Of a DNA stretch of 64,000 nucleotides, positions 28,607-37,484 are shown in pieces; position 1 is the first letter of the stretch; every line of letters begins with the position of its first letter. The DNA is taken from contig NZ_CP107783.1 of the NCBI RefSeq assembly GCF_036345255.1, forward strand, positions 806,001 through 870,000. Direction: 5' to 3'. The notes below the pieces were generated by a model, which was not told where the DNA came from, did not search any database, and saw nothing but the letters and a program-made list of their open reading frames with translations. The position numbers and the translations under genes are program-made. The stretch is from Streptomyces sp. NBC_00569. Lineage in GTDB: Bacteria > Actinomycetota > Actinomycetes > Streptomycetales > Streptomycetaceae.

Positions 28607-29461
28607 ATGGCGACCACGGAGTTCGGGCACACGGTGCGGCGCTGGCGTGACCGGGTCTCGCCGGAGGCGGCGGGGCTGCCCGTGGGCGGTGGGCGGCGCG
28701 CGCCCGGGCTGCGCCGCGAGGAGCTCGCCATGCTGGCCGGTATCTCGGTCGACTACGTCACCCGCCTCGAACAGGGCCGCGCGACCAACCCCTCGGAACA
28801 GGTCGTGGAGGCGCTGGGCCGGGCGCTGCGCGTGTCCGCGAGCGAGCGCGAGCACCTGTTCCACGCGGCCGGGCTCGTGCCGCCGGGGCAGGGCACGGTG
28901 CCCGCCTTCATCACGCCGAGCGTCCAGCGGATGCTGGACCGGCTGACCGGGACGCCCGTCGCGGTCTCCGACGCCACCTGGACACTGCTGCTGGCCAATC
29001 CCCTGTACACGGCGCTGATGGGTGAGCGGCACGGCGACGAGCGCAACGCGGTGTGGCGCACCTTCCTCGGCCCGGCCGGCCGCGTCCGTCACACGCCGGA
29101 GTCTCTGCGCGCGCTCGAGACCGCACAGGTCTCCGACCTGCGTGCGGCGGCGAGCCGCTATCCGCAGGACCAGCGGCTGCGGCGGCTGATCGCGGAGCTG
29201 CGAGTGAACAGCGACCGCTTCGCCGAGCTGTGGGACTCCGGAGCCGTCGGACAGGCGGAGGCGTCACGCAAGACCATCGATCACCCCGAGGTGGGCGCCC
29301 TGACGCTGGACTGCGACATCCTCAACGTCGCCGGCACCGGCCTGCGGATCATCATCTACACCGCCGAGCCGGGCACCCAGGACGCCGAACGCCTCGCGCT
29401 CCTCGGCGTCATCGGCACCCAGACACTCGCCGGACAGCACTCCCGCGCTCAGTGGCCGTAG
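28607..29461 (+). CDS. XRE/MmyB-type helix-turn-helix regulator
   Basis: A protein of 284 residues, ATG at 28607. The N-terminal Cro/C1-type helix-turn-helix (about 10-75) has the hallmark LRREELAMLAGISVDYVTRL and EQGRATNPSEQV. Residues about 100-275 form the MmyB-like ligand-binding domain (WTLLLANPLYTALMG, HPEVGALTLDCDIL, LRIIIYTAEPGT). Members often repress an adjacent oxidoreductase and sense a fatty-acid-like or other small ligand. No obvious target is adjacent here. A paralogue with the same architecture is at 62207. It overlaps the convergent lipoprotein gene by 13 bases. Confidence 0.88.
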   Translation: MATTEFGHTVRRWRDRVSPEAAGLPVGGGRRAPGLRREELAMLAGISVDYVTRLEQGRATNPSEQVVEALGRALRVSASEREHLFHAAGLVPPGQGTVPAFITPSVQRMLDRLTGTPVAVSDATWTLLLANPLYTALMGERHGDERNAVWRTFLGPAGRVRHTPESLRALETAQVSDLRAAASRYPQDQRLRRLIAELRVNSDRFAELWDSGAVGQAEASRKTIDHPEVGALTLDCDILNVAGTGLRIIIYTAEPGTQDAERLALLGVIGTQTLAGQHSRAQWP

Positions 29462-30075
29462 GGCGGCTCGAAGCAGCCTGTCTCCAGGTACGGGCCATTG
29501 ACCTCGACCCCGTAGTTCGTCTCCTGCACGAACGCCGTGACGCACGCGTCGGCACGGACGCGAAGGCCGACCTGTGCGCCGTCGGGCGTGACGTAGTGGT
29601 CGGTCTCGTAGCGCGCGTCCATCCCCCGTACGCCGAGCGTCCCGCCGGCCCGCTCGCCCGCTTCACCGCTCCCCTCCTGCGCGTACCCGAGCTCGAGGAG
29701 CGCCGCGCGGACGCTCTCGGGGTCCCACTCCTTCTGTCCCCAGAGCCGCTTGAGCACGGGCTCGATGCGGGCGGCTTCCCGCCTTGCGGCCTTCTCACCG
29801 GCGGGCGACATGGTGCCCGTGCGGCGGTAGGCGTTGTTGTCGCCGATGTGAGGGGCGCCGTCGACGACTCCGGGCTCCACGTAAGGGGAAGCGGGAGGAG
29901 ACGTCGGAGTGGGAGGAGCCGAGGGAGGCGGGCTCGAACGCGCGAGTGAGGTCGGCAGTCCGGCCGCCGTGTCCGTGGCGCGCTCCGTGCCGCAGCCGGT
30001 CAGCGCCACGGCGGCGCTCAGCAGGAGTACCGGTGCGGCGCAGCGTCTGCGCCACGGCGTCGTCGAGGTCAGCAT
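29449..30075 (-). CDS. Lipoprotein of unknown function
   Basis: A protein of 208 residues from the ATG at 30075. The basic start MLTSTTPWRRRC, a hydrophobic core and the lipobox LTGC place the acylated cysteine near residue 27, so the protein should be anchored on the outer face of the membrane. A Ser/Pro/Thr-rich linker of about 35 residues precedes the folded domain, which contains EKAARREAARIEPVLKRLWG, LLELGYAQEGSGEAG and a terminal FVQETNYGVEVNGPYLETGC. The last cysteine may pair with DACVTAF. The family is not recognised. It is in the same direction as the AraC gene but separated from it by 95 bases. Confidence 0.65.
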   Translation of the reverse strand: MLTSTTPWRRRCAAPVLLLSAAVALTGCGTERATDTAAGLPTSLARSSPPPSAPPTPTSPPASPYVEPGVVDGAPHIGDNNAYRRTGTMSPAGEKAARREAARIEPVLKRLWGQKEWDPESVRAALLELGYAQEGSGEAGERAGGTLGVRGMDARYETDHYVTPDGAQVGLRVRADACVTAFVQETNYGVEVNGPYLETGCFEPPYGH

Positions 30076-30170
30076 GGGCACGACTCTGCCATCGCAGGGC
30101 AGGCGGTGTGGCCCCCCGGGGCATGTCGTCCGCCGAAGCGTGACAGCGTGCCCGTGCCGTGGGCCGGCCC

Positions 30171-31064
30171 TCACTCTGCGGCGGACCGGTACGCCTTCGG
30201 CGGGGTGCCGTACCTGCCGCGGAAGGCGTGGCTGAAGTGGAAGGGCCCCGCGAAGCCCGAGGCCGCGGCCACCTGGGCCACGGTCAGTTCGGTGCTCGTC
30301 AGCAGGCACGCCGCATGGCGCAGCCGCGCCTCCCGCAGGGCCCGCATCGGCGTGGAACCTGTCTCCTGGGCGAAGAGGTGGGCGAACCGGGAGGGTGACA
30401 GGGCCACCGCCGCGGCAAGGGAGTCGACGGTGTGCGCGGCTGCCGGGTCGGCGTCGATCAGGGCCTGGGCGCGGCGCACGCGCGCGTCACCGGGGCCGGT
30501 GCCGCCGGACGGGGAGGTGGCGAGCAGCAGGGCGCGTTCGACGGATCCCAGGGCCAGCGCGGTGGCATCCGGTCCCGTCGCCACCGAGGCCGGCGCGGTG
30601 CGGCGCGTGGCGCTCACCGGGCGGGGCGGAGCGCCCGTGCCGGTCCAGCGGCTGTCGGCGTGCGCCTGGCGCAGCGCCGCGGCGACGCCGGTACGCGTTC
30701 CGGGGTGGAGGTCGGGCATCACGTGGCAGCCGCTCCCGAGGTCGTAGGGGCGCAGGCGCTGTTCCCAGCCGGGGCGCAGCAGGAAGTGGGCCCACCACAG
30801 CCCCCAGTGCTCGGCGTCCGGCGCTGTCCGGTACGTGTGATGTACGCCCGGCGCGAGCAGCACCAGGCTCCCGGGGCCGGCGGTCGTCCCGGCGCCGCCC
30901 TGGCGGACGTGACCGGCACCGGACTCCGTCCACAGCAGGAGCCAGCTCGGGGCGCCGGCCGTCCTGCGGACCGCGTAGTCGGGCGACCCGTCGTGGCGGC
31001 CGACGATCAGGACGCCCGGGGGCGGCGCAGCAGTTTCACGAAGGTCTGTGGCGGACACGCGCAT
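30171..31064 (-). CDS. AraC-family regulator
   Basis: A protein of 297 residues when started at the ATG at 31064 (MRVSATDLRETAAPPPGVLI); earlier in-frame starts run into the divergent gene's promoter. The N-terminal half is a cupin-like sensor domain (GPGSLVLLAPGVHHTYR, WGLWWAHFLLRPGWEQRL). The C-terminal 100 residues carry two helix-turn-helix motifs (VDSLAAAVALSPSRFAHLF and LTVAQVAAASGFAGPFHFSH) and end in the RYGTPPKAYR signature. Only 35 bases separate its start from that of the divergent PhyH oxygenase, so it probably controls that gene. Such pairs are typical of sugar or secondary-metabolite catabolism. Confidence 0.88.
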   Translation of the reverse strand: MRVSATDLRETAAPPPGVLIVGRHDGSPDYAVRRTAGAPSWLLLWTESGAGHVRQGGAGTTAGPGSLVLLAPGVHHTYRTAPDAEHWGLWWAHFLLRPGWEQRLRPYDLGSGCHVMPDLHPGTRTGVAAALRQAHADSRWTGTGAPPRPVSATRRTAPASVATGPDATALALGSVERALLLATSPSGGTGPGDARVRRAQALIDADPAAAHTVDSLAAAVALSPSRFAHLFAQETGSTPMRALREARLRHAACLLTSTELTVAQVAAASGFAGPFHFSHAFRGRYGTPPKAYRSAAE

Positions 31065-31066
31065 AG

Positions 31067-31080
31067 CCTGGCACACCAGG
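31067..31080. promoter_or_regulatory. Palindrome in the AraC/PhyH divergent promoter
   Basis: CCTGG-CACA-CCAGG lies two bases upstream of the AraC start and 20 bases upstream of the PhyH start. In a 35-base divergent region a bound regulator would affect both genes. AraC proteins usually prefer direct repeats, so this is only a candidate. Confidence 0.3.
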
Positions 31081-31099
31081 ACGCTTCTACGGTCGTCGC

Positions 31100-31894
31100 A
31101 TGAACACAGTCGACATCTCGGCCTTCCGGTCCTCGGGCTACGCGATCGCCCGCCGCCTCCTGTCACGCGAAGAGGTGGCCGCGCTCAGCGCCGGTTTCAT
31201 GGAGTACCCCCAACGGGGCCCAGTACCTGGGCACTTCCAGCCGTCGGCGCAGGATCCCGACGGCCCGCACGATCCGCTGCGCGAGTACCCGCGCATCATG
31301 CACCCGCACCTGATCGACGACACCGCCCTGCGGTACCTGCTCGACCCGAGGATCACCGCGATCGTCGCCGCGCTGATCGACGAGGAGCCGATAGCAGCGC
31401 AGAGCATGCTGTACTTCAAGCCGCCCGGCGCGCGCGGGCAGGCGTTGCACCAGGACAACTTCTATCTGCGCGTCGAGCCGGGCACCTGCGTCGCGGCCTG
31501 GGTGGCGCTCGACCATGTGGACCGCGACAACGGGGGGCTCGAAGTCGTCCCGGGCACCCATCTCATGGACCTCTTCTGTCCCGAGGAGGCCGACCCCGAC
31601 ACGTATTTCACGAGGGAGTACGTGCCGCCGCCGGCCGGCCTCGCCCGCGTGCCCGTCGACATGGAGCCGGGCGACGTCCTCTTCTTCAACGGCAGCCTGG
31701 TCCACGGCTCCGAGCCGAACACGAGCACGGACCGGTTCCGCCGCAGCTTCGTGTGCCATTACGCCCCGCGTTCGGCCCGCCGCATCGCCCGCCACTACCG
31801 CACGTTCACGCTGGAGGGCCAGGAGGTCTTCCTGGCCGAGGCGGAGGGCGGCGGCCCCTGCGGTACGGAGTTCCCGGTCGCGTCGCCGCACTAG
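31100..31894 (+). CDS. Phytanoyl-CoA dioxygenase (PhyH)-family Fe(II)/2-oxoglutarate oxygenase
   Basis: A protein of 264 residues. The Fe-binding triad is visible as His117 and Asp119 (GQALHQDNFYLRV) with the distal His202 (NGSLVHGSEPNTS); the Arg that binds 2-oxoglutarate is in DRFRRSFVCHY. PhyH enzymes hydroxylate lipids, sugars or secondary metabolites, and the substrate cannot be read here. It diverges from the AraC regulator. Its TAG stop codon is formed by the CTAG at the left edge of a miniature element, so the original C-terminus may have been altered by that insertion. Confidence 0.88.
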   Translation: MNTVDISAFRSSGYAIARRLLSREEVAALSAGFMEYPQRGPVPGHFQPSAQDPDGPHDPLREYPRIMHPHLIDDTALRYLLDPRITAIVAALIDEEPIAAQSMLYFKPPGARGQALHQDNFYLRVEPGTCVAAWVALDHVDRDNGGLEVVPGTHLMDLFCPEEADPDTYFTREYVPPPAGLARVPVDMEPGDVLFFNGSLVHGSEPNTSTDRFRRSFVCHYAPRSARRIARHYRTFTLEGQEVFLAEAEGGGPCGTEFPVASPH

Positions 31895-32080
31895 GGTCTG
31901 TCCGGCGGATCAGGTCGCACTCGGGGGCCTGCGCTGATCTGTGCTGGTGAGCGGGGTCTGGTGCGTCGAGATGCAAGGCGGAGGAGGGCGACAACGCGGA
32001 GCGTTGGCAACCGACGACAACGCCGCAGGTCGGCGTGCCAGACCCCGCGCCCGCGACAAGATCCGCCGGACAGGCCCTAG
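31891..32080. mobile_element. Miniature inverted-repeat element (MITE-like)
   Basis: About 190 bp with terminal inverted repeats CTAGGGTCTGTCCGGCGGAT at 31891-31910 and its complement at 32061-32080, one mismatch. CTAG is found at both edges, possibly a target duplication. A second inner inverted repeat (GCGGGGTCTGG at 31951-31961, CCAGACCCCGC at 32038-32048) lets the whole element fold into a long hairpin. There is no coding capacity. Similar elements are widespread in Streptomyces genomes as I recall, presumably moved in trans by a transposase recognising the same ends. Confidence 0.75.
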
Positions 32081-32269
32081 GTCCCCGGTCGGCTCACCGC
32101 ACGGGCGACGGGGCATGCCTCGTATGGCATCGGGCGGCGTGCCGCCGGAGGTCCGGCGTGGTGAGCTGGCCCCGAAACAGGCAGAACAGGGCGGCGGGGG
32201 ACCTGGCCCATTGACCGGCGCGCAGGTGTACCCGACGCGCCGCTCACCCGCCCGCGCCGGAGGACCGCC

Positions 32270-33460
32270 ATGCTGGCTCTTCGCATCGCACGGGTCTTCG
32301 ACGGCCGCGCTGTCGTCGAGGGCGCCGGGATCGTCTTCGTGGACGGTGGGCGGATCGCCGGGGTCGAGGCGGCCGGGTTCGGGATCCCGACGGGCGTCGA
32401 GGTCATCGACCGGCCGTCGGGCACGCTCCTCCCCGGCCTCGTCGACGCGCACGTCCATCTCGTCGGCGACGGTGAACCGGGGGCGTTGGAGCGGCTCGGC
32501 GCGCTGTCCCAGGACGACCTGTTCAGCACGATCGAGCGGTCCCTGCGGATTCAGCTGGCCGCCGGTGTCACCACGGTGCGCGACCTCGGGGACGTGGCGT
32601 GGTCGGTCGTGGACTGGCGCGCGCGCCGCCCCCGTACCGGCCTGCCCACAGTGGTGGCATCGGGGCCGCCCGTCACAAGCCGGGGCAGTCACTGCCGGCA
32701 CGAGGGCGGTCAGGCGTCCGGGAGCGACGAACTGCGTGCCGCCGTCCGGGAGCGGGCCGAGCGCGGCGCCGACGTCGTGAAGATCATGGCCGGGGGCGGC
32801 ATGACTACCCCTGGATCCTCTGTCGACCAGGGCCGGTTCACGGCCGAGGAGCTCGCGCTCGTCGTCAGGCAGGCGCACGCCGTGGGACTGCCCGTCACCG
32901 CTCACGCGCACGCCCTGGTGTCGATCCGGGACGCCATCGCCGCCGGTGTCGACGGGATCGAGCACTGCAGGTTCCTCACCGCCGACAGCGTGCACGTGCC
33001 CGAGGAGGCCATCGCCGCCCTGGCCGCCCAGGGCATCGTGGTGTGCCCGGCGCTCGGCCGGGCGCCGGACGCGGTGCCTCCGCCGCAGCTCATGGAGCGT
33101 GCGCGCGAAGCGGGCCTGGACTATGACGCGTTGCGCCGGCGGGTCGTCCGCGCGCATCTGGCGGGCGTCACGATCATCTCCGGGACGGACGGAGGCATCA
33201 GCCCGGGCGCACCGCACGGCAGCCTGCCCCGGGCTGTCATGGACCTCGTGTCGGGCGGCATGGCCGCGGCCGACGCCCTCGCCTCCGCGACGTCGGTGGC
33301 GGCGAGGGCCTGCGGTCTGGGTGGCCGCAAAGGGCGCGTCCGGACCGGCTACGACGCCGACCTCGTCGTCGTCGACGGCGACCCGTTCACCGACATGGCG
33401 GCCCTGACCCGCGCCGACGTCACTGTCCTGGGCGGACAGGTGCTCGGTTCCCGCTCATGA
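32270..33460 (+). CDS. Amidohydrolase-superfamily metal-dependent hydrolase
   Basis: A protein of 396 residues from the ATG at 32270, preceded by GGAGGA. Metal-site motifs appear in order: HVHL near residue 62, the bridging lysine in DVVKIMAGGGM near 171, HAH near 211, His in IEHCRF near 231 and Asp in SGTDGG near 305. The small beta-sandwich at the two ends (ARVFDGRAVVEGAGIV and GYDADLVVVDGDPFTD) is typical of imidazolonepropionase- and prolidase-like members. The substrate is unknown. The 3' end overlaps the convergent acyltransferase gene by 41 bases. Confidence 0.85.
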   Translation: MLALRIARVFDGRAVVEGAGIVFVDGGRIAGVEAAGFGIPTGVEVIDRPSGTLLPGLVDAHVHLVGDGEPGALERLGALSQDDLFSTIERSLRIQLAAGVTTVRDLGDVAWSVVDWRARRPRTGLPTVVASGPPVTSRGSHCRHEGGQASGSDELRAAVRERAERGADVVKIMAGGGMTTPGSSVDQGRFTAEELALVVRQAHAVGLPVTAHAHALVSIRDAIAAGVDGIEHCRFLTADSVHVPEEAIAALAAQGIVVCPALGRAPDAVPPPQLMERAREAGLDYDALRRRVVRAHLAGVTIISGTDGGISPGAPHGSLPRAVMDLVSGGMAAADALASATSVAARACGLGGRKGRVRTGYDADLVVVDGDPFTDMAALTRADVTVLGGQVLGSRS

Positions 33461-35705
33461 CCCCCAACGCCCGTCCCAGGACCGGCGCCAGGGCTTTGGC
33501 GTAGCCCTCGGCCATATGGCTCTCGTCCCGGTAGACGAAGGTGTCGTACACCGCGACGGGACAGTCGCCGTGCGGGGTGCACAGCCAGGGCTGCGGGTCG
33601 ATCACGGCGACGCCGGTGGCACGTGCGGCCGCCTTCGTGGCGTTCCTGCGGGTCACGTCGTGCAGCGCCCGGGGCACGCGGACCGAGCAGTCCCGCAGGT
33701 GCAGCGGGTGGATGGCAGCGCAGTCGAGCACGTCCTCGCGGGGCCAGGGTGTGTCCAGGAGCGCGACGACCCGGGCGCCGGACGGCGCGAGCCGGCGGAA
33801 AGTCCGGACGTAGCCGTCGGTCCATCCCGCGAGCGGGTCGCGCATCGTCTTAGCCGGGGTGCCCGCGTCGGAGGAGGACACGAGCACGAGCGAGGGACGG
33901 AGCTTCTCGATCCGCGCGAGCGCGTCGGCGCGCCAGCGGTCACATGTCGCGTAGGGACGGTGGGCGTTGAGTGTGGTGACCGTCGCCGCCTTGCAGGAGG
34001 CCTTGGTCATCGATATCAGCTTCCAATGGTGCTGTACGGCAAGGACGTTGAGCGCCGGGAACCACTGGGCCGCGTGGGAGTCGCCGAAGAGGACGACGAC
34101 GTGTTTCGAGGCCCGGTCTCCGTACACGCACATGGGCGTGCTCGTGGCGGCGTAGTTCTGGTGGCACCCGTCCCGGTACACGGCCGACCGTACGTCCGTG
34201 ATCCCCGTCAGCGGCGGCGTGAGGTTGTCCGGCAGGCGGACACCGGTCGTGCCGAGGGCCCGTGTGAGGCGCGCGCCGGGGTCGGGGGCCGAGGCGAGGG
34301 CGTCCTTGAGTACGGGGGCGGGCTCGCCGGAGCTGATCGACGGCGGGAAGGCGGCGGCGACCAGCGCGGTGGAGGCGGTGACGGCGCTCAGGGCGAGGCC
34401 GAGCCGCAGGCCTCGGCCCGGGCGGCCGCGCAGGGCCCGGTGGAAGCGCACCGGGTTCTCGACCAGGCGCAGGGTCAGCCAGGCCGGGAGCAGCGCGGCC
34501 GCACCGAGGGCGAGCTCCAGGTGTGTGCCGGCCGGCCTGTCCAGCGCCTTCGGCCCGATGACGAGGAACGGCCAGTGCCACAGGTACCAGCTGTACGACA
34601 CGCCGCCGAGCCAGGTCACCGGCCGCGCGGTGAGCATCCGGCGCGCTCCCGGCCACGCGGGCGAGGTGCCGCCGACGATGACGAGTGCGGCGCCGACGAC
34701 CGGTACCACCGCCGCCGTTCCCGGGAAGGGCGTGTCGGCGTCGAAACGCAGCGCCGCGGCGATCACGCAGGCGAGACCGGCCCACGTCATCGCCACGGCC
34801 ACGCCGGCCGGCAGGCGCGGAGGCCTGAGCAGGGCGAGCGCGACCAGCGCTCCGGCGCCCAGTTCCCAGGCGCGGGTGTGCGACCCGAAGTACGCCCAGG
34901 GCGCGGACCGCCCGGTCACGTGGACGCTCAGCCCGAACGACACCACGCACAGCGCCACCAGGGGTGTCGCCAGGAGCGCGCGGCGCCGCCGGGACAGCCG
35001 CCGGCCCAGGAGCAGGAGCAGCGGCCACAGCAGGTAGAACTGCTCCTCGACGGCCAGCGACCAGAAGTGCTGGAACGGGGACGGAGGGCTGCCTTCCGCG
35101 AGGTAGTCGGTGCCGGTGGCCGCGAGGCGGAAGTTGACGGCATACAGGGCGCTGGCGAACGCGTCGCTCATGTACTCGGCGAAGCGGACCTTCGACAGGA
35201 ACAGCCACGACCCGGCGAGGGTCACCAGGACGACGAGGGCCGAGGCGGGGAGCAGGCGCAGTGCCCTGCGGGCGTAGAACGCACGGATCGATATGCGGTC
35301 CGTGGCGGACAGTTCGCGCAGGAGCGAGGACGTGATGAGGAAGCCCGAGATCACGAAGAAGACGTCGACCCCGACGTAGCCGCCGCTCAGCCGGGTGACC
35401 CCGGCATGGCCCAGAACGACCAGCGTGACCGCGAGGGCCCGGAGCCCCTGGATGTCCGGCCGCTGCGCAGGGCCGGACCGGGTCGCGCCGGGCGGGGGCG
35501 AGGTGCGCCCGGCCCCGGGCGCGGTCTTCTGTTCCACCGTCCCCGTCGACTGCGCGGCGGCATCGGTTGCTGTCCGTCCGGTGTACGTTCTTGCGCGATT
35601 TCCGGCGTATGGAGTCCTGGTCACGTCTGGGTCTGTCCGGTCGGCCTCTCGTGTTGCGGCCACACGCCCTTCTTTTTGAGCGCTCAACCAGGTGTTCACC
35701 GTCAC
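33420..35705 (-). CDS. OatA/OafA-type membrane O-acyltransferase with C-terminal SGNH domain
   Basis: A protein of 761 residues from the GTG at 35705, eight bases after GGAG. After a variable N-terminal tail, residues about 80-430 contain ten or eleven helices with the acyltransferase-3 motifs RPDIQGLRALAV, the catalytic His in LGHAG, GYVGVDVFFVISGFLI and SLAVEEQFYLLWP. The C-terminal 260 residues form an SGNH hydrolase-type domain with GDSHAAQW and YRDESHMAEG (Ser, then Asp-x-x-His). Such two-domain proteins acetylate peptidoglycan, polysaccharide or exported glycans outside the cell. It diverges from an ECF sigma gene 90 bases away, which might regulate it. Confidence 0.9.
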   Translation of the reverse strand: MTVNTWLSAQKEGRVAATREADRTDPDVTRTPYAGNRARTYTGRTATDAAAQSTGTVEQKTAPGAGRTSPPPGATRSGPAQRPDIQGLRALAVTLVVLGHAGVTRLSGGYVGVDVFFVISGFLITSSLLRELSATDRISIRAFYARRALRLLPASALVVLVTLAGSWLFLSKVRFAEYMSDAFASALYAVNFRLAATGTDYLAEGSPPSPFQHFWSLAVEEQFYLLWPLLLLLGRRLSRRRRALLATPLVALCVVSFGLSVHVTGRSAPWAYFGSHTRAWELGAGALVALALLRPPRLPAGVAVAMTWAGLACVIAAALRFDADTPFPGTAAVVPVVGAALVIVGGTSPAWPGARRMLTARPVTWLGGVSYSWYLWHWPFLVIGPKALDRPAGTHLELALGAAALLPAWLTLRLVENPVRFHRALRGRPGRGLRLGLALSAVTASTALVAAAFPPSISSGEPAPVLKDALASAPDPGARLTRALGTTGVRLPDNLTPPLTGITDVRSAVYRDGCHQNYAATSTPMCVYGDRASKHVVVLFGDSHAAQWFPALNVLAVQHHWKLISMTKASCKAATVTTLNAHRPYATCDRWRADALARIEKLRPSLVLVSSSDAGTPAKTMRDPLAGWTDGYVRTFRRLAPSGARVVALLDTPWPREDVLDCAAIHPLHLRDCSVRVPRALHDVTRRNATKAAARATGVAVIDPQPWLCTPHGDCPVAVYDTFVYRDESHMAEGYAKALAPVLGRALGVMSGNRAPVRPGQ

Positions 35706-35794
35706 GGCGTCTCCGCGTGGTTCGGTGTTGCGCCGGCGCCCTGCACCATGGCGTGGCTCACGCAACACCTGCCGCGGAACGGAGACATGCGGTC

Positions 35795-36331
35795 ATGAAG
35801 GACTCACTGCGCGCCCGGATCAGGGCGGGCGACGCCGACGCCTTCGCGGAGCTCTTCGACGACACCTCCCCCGAGGTGCACCGCATGGCCCTGCGGGCGA
35901 CGGGCGACTGGGCGCAGGCCGAGGACGTCGTCTCGCTCACCTTCCTGGAGATATGGCGGCTCCGGCAGACGGTGCGCCGCGAGGACGCCCCGCTGCGGCC
36001 CTTCGTTCTGGGGGTCGGCCTGAACGTCCTGCGCAACCAGTCCCGCTCGGCCCGCCGTCACCGTGCGGCCCTGGCCAGACTGCCCGCCTGCGAACACCAG
36101 CCGGACTTCGCGGACGAGGTGGTCGACCGCATCGCGGACGCCGAGCAGGTCGCCGCCGCGCGCACGGCGCTGTACGGGCTGAACCGTGCCGAACGCGATG
36201 TCGTCCTGCTGTGCGGCTGGTCGGAGCTGGGCTCCGAGGCCGCAGCCGAGATTCTGGGCGTGGCACCGGGCACGGTCCGCTCACGCCTGTCGCGGGCGAG
36301 GGCGCGGTTGCGGGCATCCGTCGACGCGTAG
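35795..36331 (+). CDS. ECF-type RNA polymerase sigma factor
   Basis: A protein of 178 residues from the ATG at 35795, with GGAG at ten-base spacing. Region 2 is seen in DADAFAELFDDTSPEVHRMA and AEDVVSLTFLEIWR (region 2.2-2.4). Region 4 is seen in LNRAERDVVLLCGWSELGSE and ILGVAPGTVRSRLSRARARL. No anti-sigma gene follows; the next gene is on the other strand and 15 bases away. It diverges from the acyltransferase gene, a possible target. The sequence alone does not place it in a subgroup. Confidence 0.88.
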   Translation: MKDSLRARIRAGDADAFAELFDDTSPEVHRMALRATGDWAQAEDVVSLTFLEIWRLRQTVRREDAPLRPFVLGVGLNVLRNQSRSARRHRAALARLPACEHQPDFADEVVDRIADAEQVAAARTALYGLNRAERDVVLLCGWSELGSEAAAEILGVAPGTVRSRLSRARARLRASVDA

Positions 36332-36346
36332 CCCGTGAGGGACGGT

Positions 36347-37405
36347 TCAGAGGGCTACGGAGGGCCAGTCGAGGAGGCGCGCTCCGATCACCGCGGTCTG
36401 CAGCGTGTAGCGGTGGACCGGGTCGGAGGGATCGGCGCCCGTCAGGTGGTGGATACGTTCCAGCCGGTACGTGAGAGCGCGCACGCTCAGCGACAGCCGG
36501 CGGGCCGCCTCGGCGCCGACGCAGCCCGCGTCGAAGTAGGCGGTGAGGGTGTCGAGGAGGGGCTGCGCTCCCCCGCGGGCGTCACGCATCGGGCCCAGCA
36601 CGCTGTGCACGAGGTCGGCCATCGCCTGGCGGTCGCGGGTGAGGACCGGGTAGACGAGGAGGTCGGCGGCCCGCAGGACGGGCGCGTCGAGTCCCAGACG
36701 TTCGGCGAGGTCCAGGGCGTTGAGCGCCTCCTCGTACGACTGGACGACACCACCGGCTCCCGGCTGCGGGCGCCCGATCGCCACCTGGCACCCGTCGGTG
36801 GCGGCGTAGGCCTGCTTGGCGAAGAACGTGAGGACCTCGTCCTGGTCGCCCGGGGCGACACAGACGAGACGGCCGTCCTTGGTGGTCAGCAGAATGCTGC
36901 GGTCTCCGAACCGGCCGATGAGCGCGCGCTCCACCTCTCGGAGAACCGCGTCGCCTTCGTCGTACGCGACGGATCCCTGCGCGACGGCCACCGCGTGCTC
37001 GAACGACAGGCGCAACCCGAAGTGTTCGGCGCGCTGGGCGAGCCGGCCGAGGTCGCTGCGCCCGTACAGCAGGTCGTCGATGAACTCCCGCCGTGCGGCC
37101 TCCTCCTGGCGTACGGCGAGGCGCTGCGCCCTTTCGTACCCCTCGGCGAACGCGTCCACGGCCTGCGCGACGGCGGCGAGCACGCTGTCGGGCGACACCG
37201 CGGTGGCGGGCCAGTGGGTGCGCGTCGCGTCCAGGTGTGCGCCGACGAGGGCGCGCAGACCGTGGCCCGCCTCGGCGGCGCGCTCGCCCACGGCGCGGCG
37301 GGATTCGACTTCGTCGCGCGTCAGACGCCGTCCGGTGGCGGCGACCGCGGCGAGGATACGGACGTAACCGTCGAGAGTTGCATCGGGTATGCCCTGGTCC
37401 GCCAC
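36347..37405 (-). CDS. PucR-family transcriptional regulator
   Basis: A protein of 352 residues; the GTG at 37405 follows AGGGG at six bases. Without this choice the frame is open into the preceding gene, giving a false 786-residue fusion. The N-terminal region is helical, the middle contains a GGDEF-like fold segment (LSFEHAVAVAQGSVAYDEGD, LVYPVLTRDRQAMADLV), and the C-terminus has the PucR helix-turn-helix AARRLSLSVRALTYRLERIHHLTG. PucR regulators usually control nitrogen or purine-type catabolic genes; none is adjacent. The last stop lies 15 bases from that of the convergent ECF sigma gene. Confidence 0.85.
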   Translation of the reverse strand: MADQGIPDATLDGYVRILAAVAATGRRLTRDEVESRRAVGERAAEAGHGLRALVGAHLDATRTHWPATAVSPDSVLAAVAQAVDAFAEGYERAQRLAVRQEEAARREFIDDLLYGRSDLGRLAQRAEHFGLRLSFEHAVAVAQGSVAYDEGDAVLREVERALIGRFGDRSILLTTKDGRLVCVAPGDQDEVLTFFAKQAYAATDGCQVAIGRPQPGAGGVVQSYEEALNALDLAERLGLDAPVLRAADLLVYPVLTRDRQAMADLVHSVLGPMRDARGGAQPLLDTLTAYFDAGCVGAEAARRLSLSVRALTYRLERIHHLTGADPSDPVHRYTLQTAVIGARLLDWPSVAL

Positions 37406-37484
37406 GTTCGCCCCTGGAATCTTGATGAGTCGTTGTCGCCTTTTTAGCGCAGGTCCAGGGCTGTTGTGCCAGGGGGGCCGAGGG

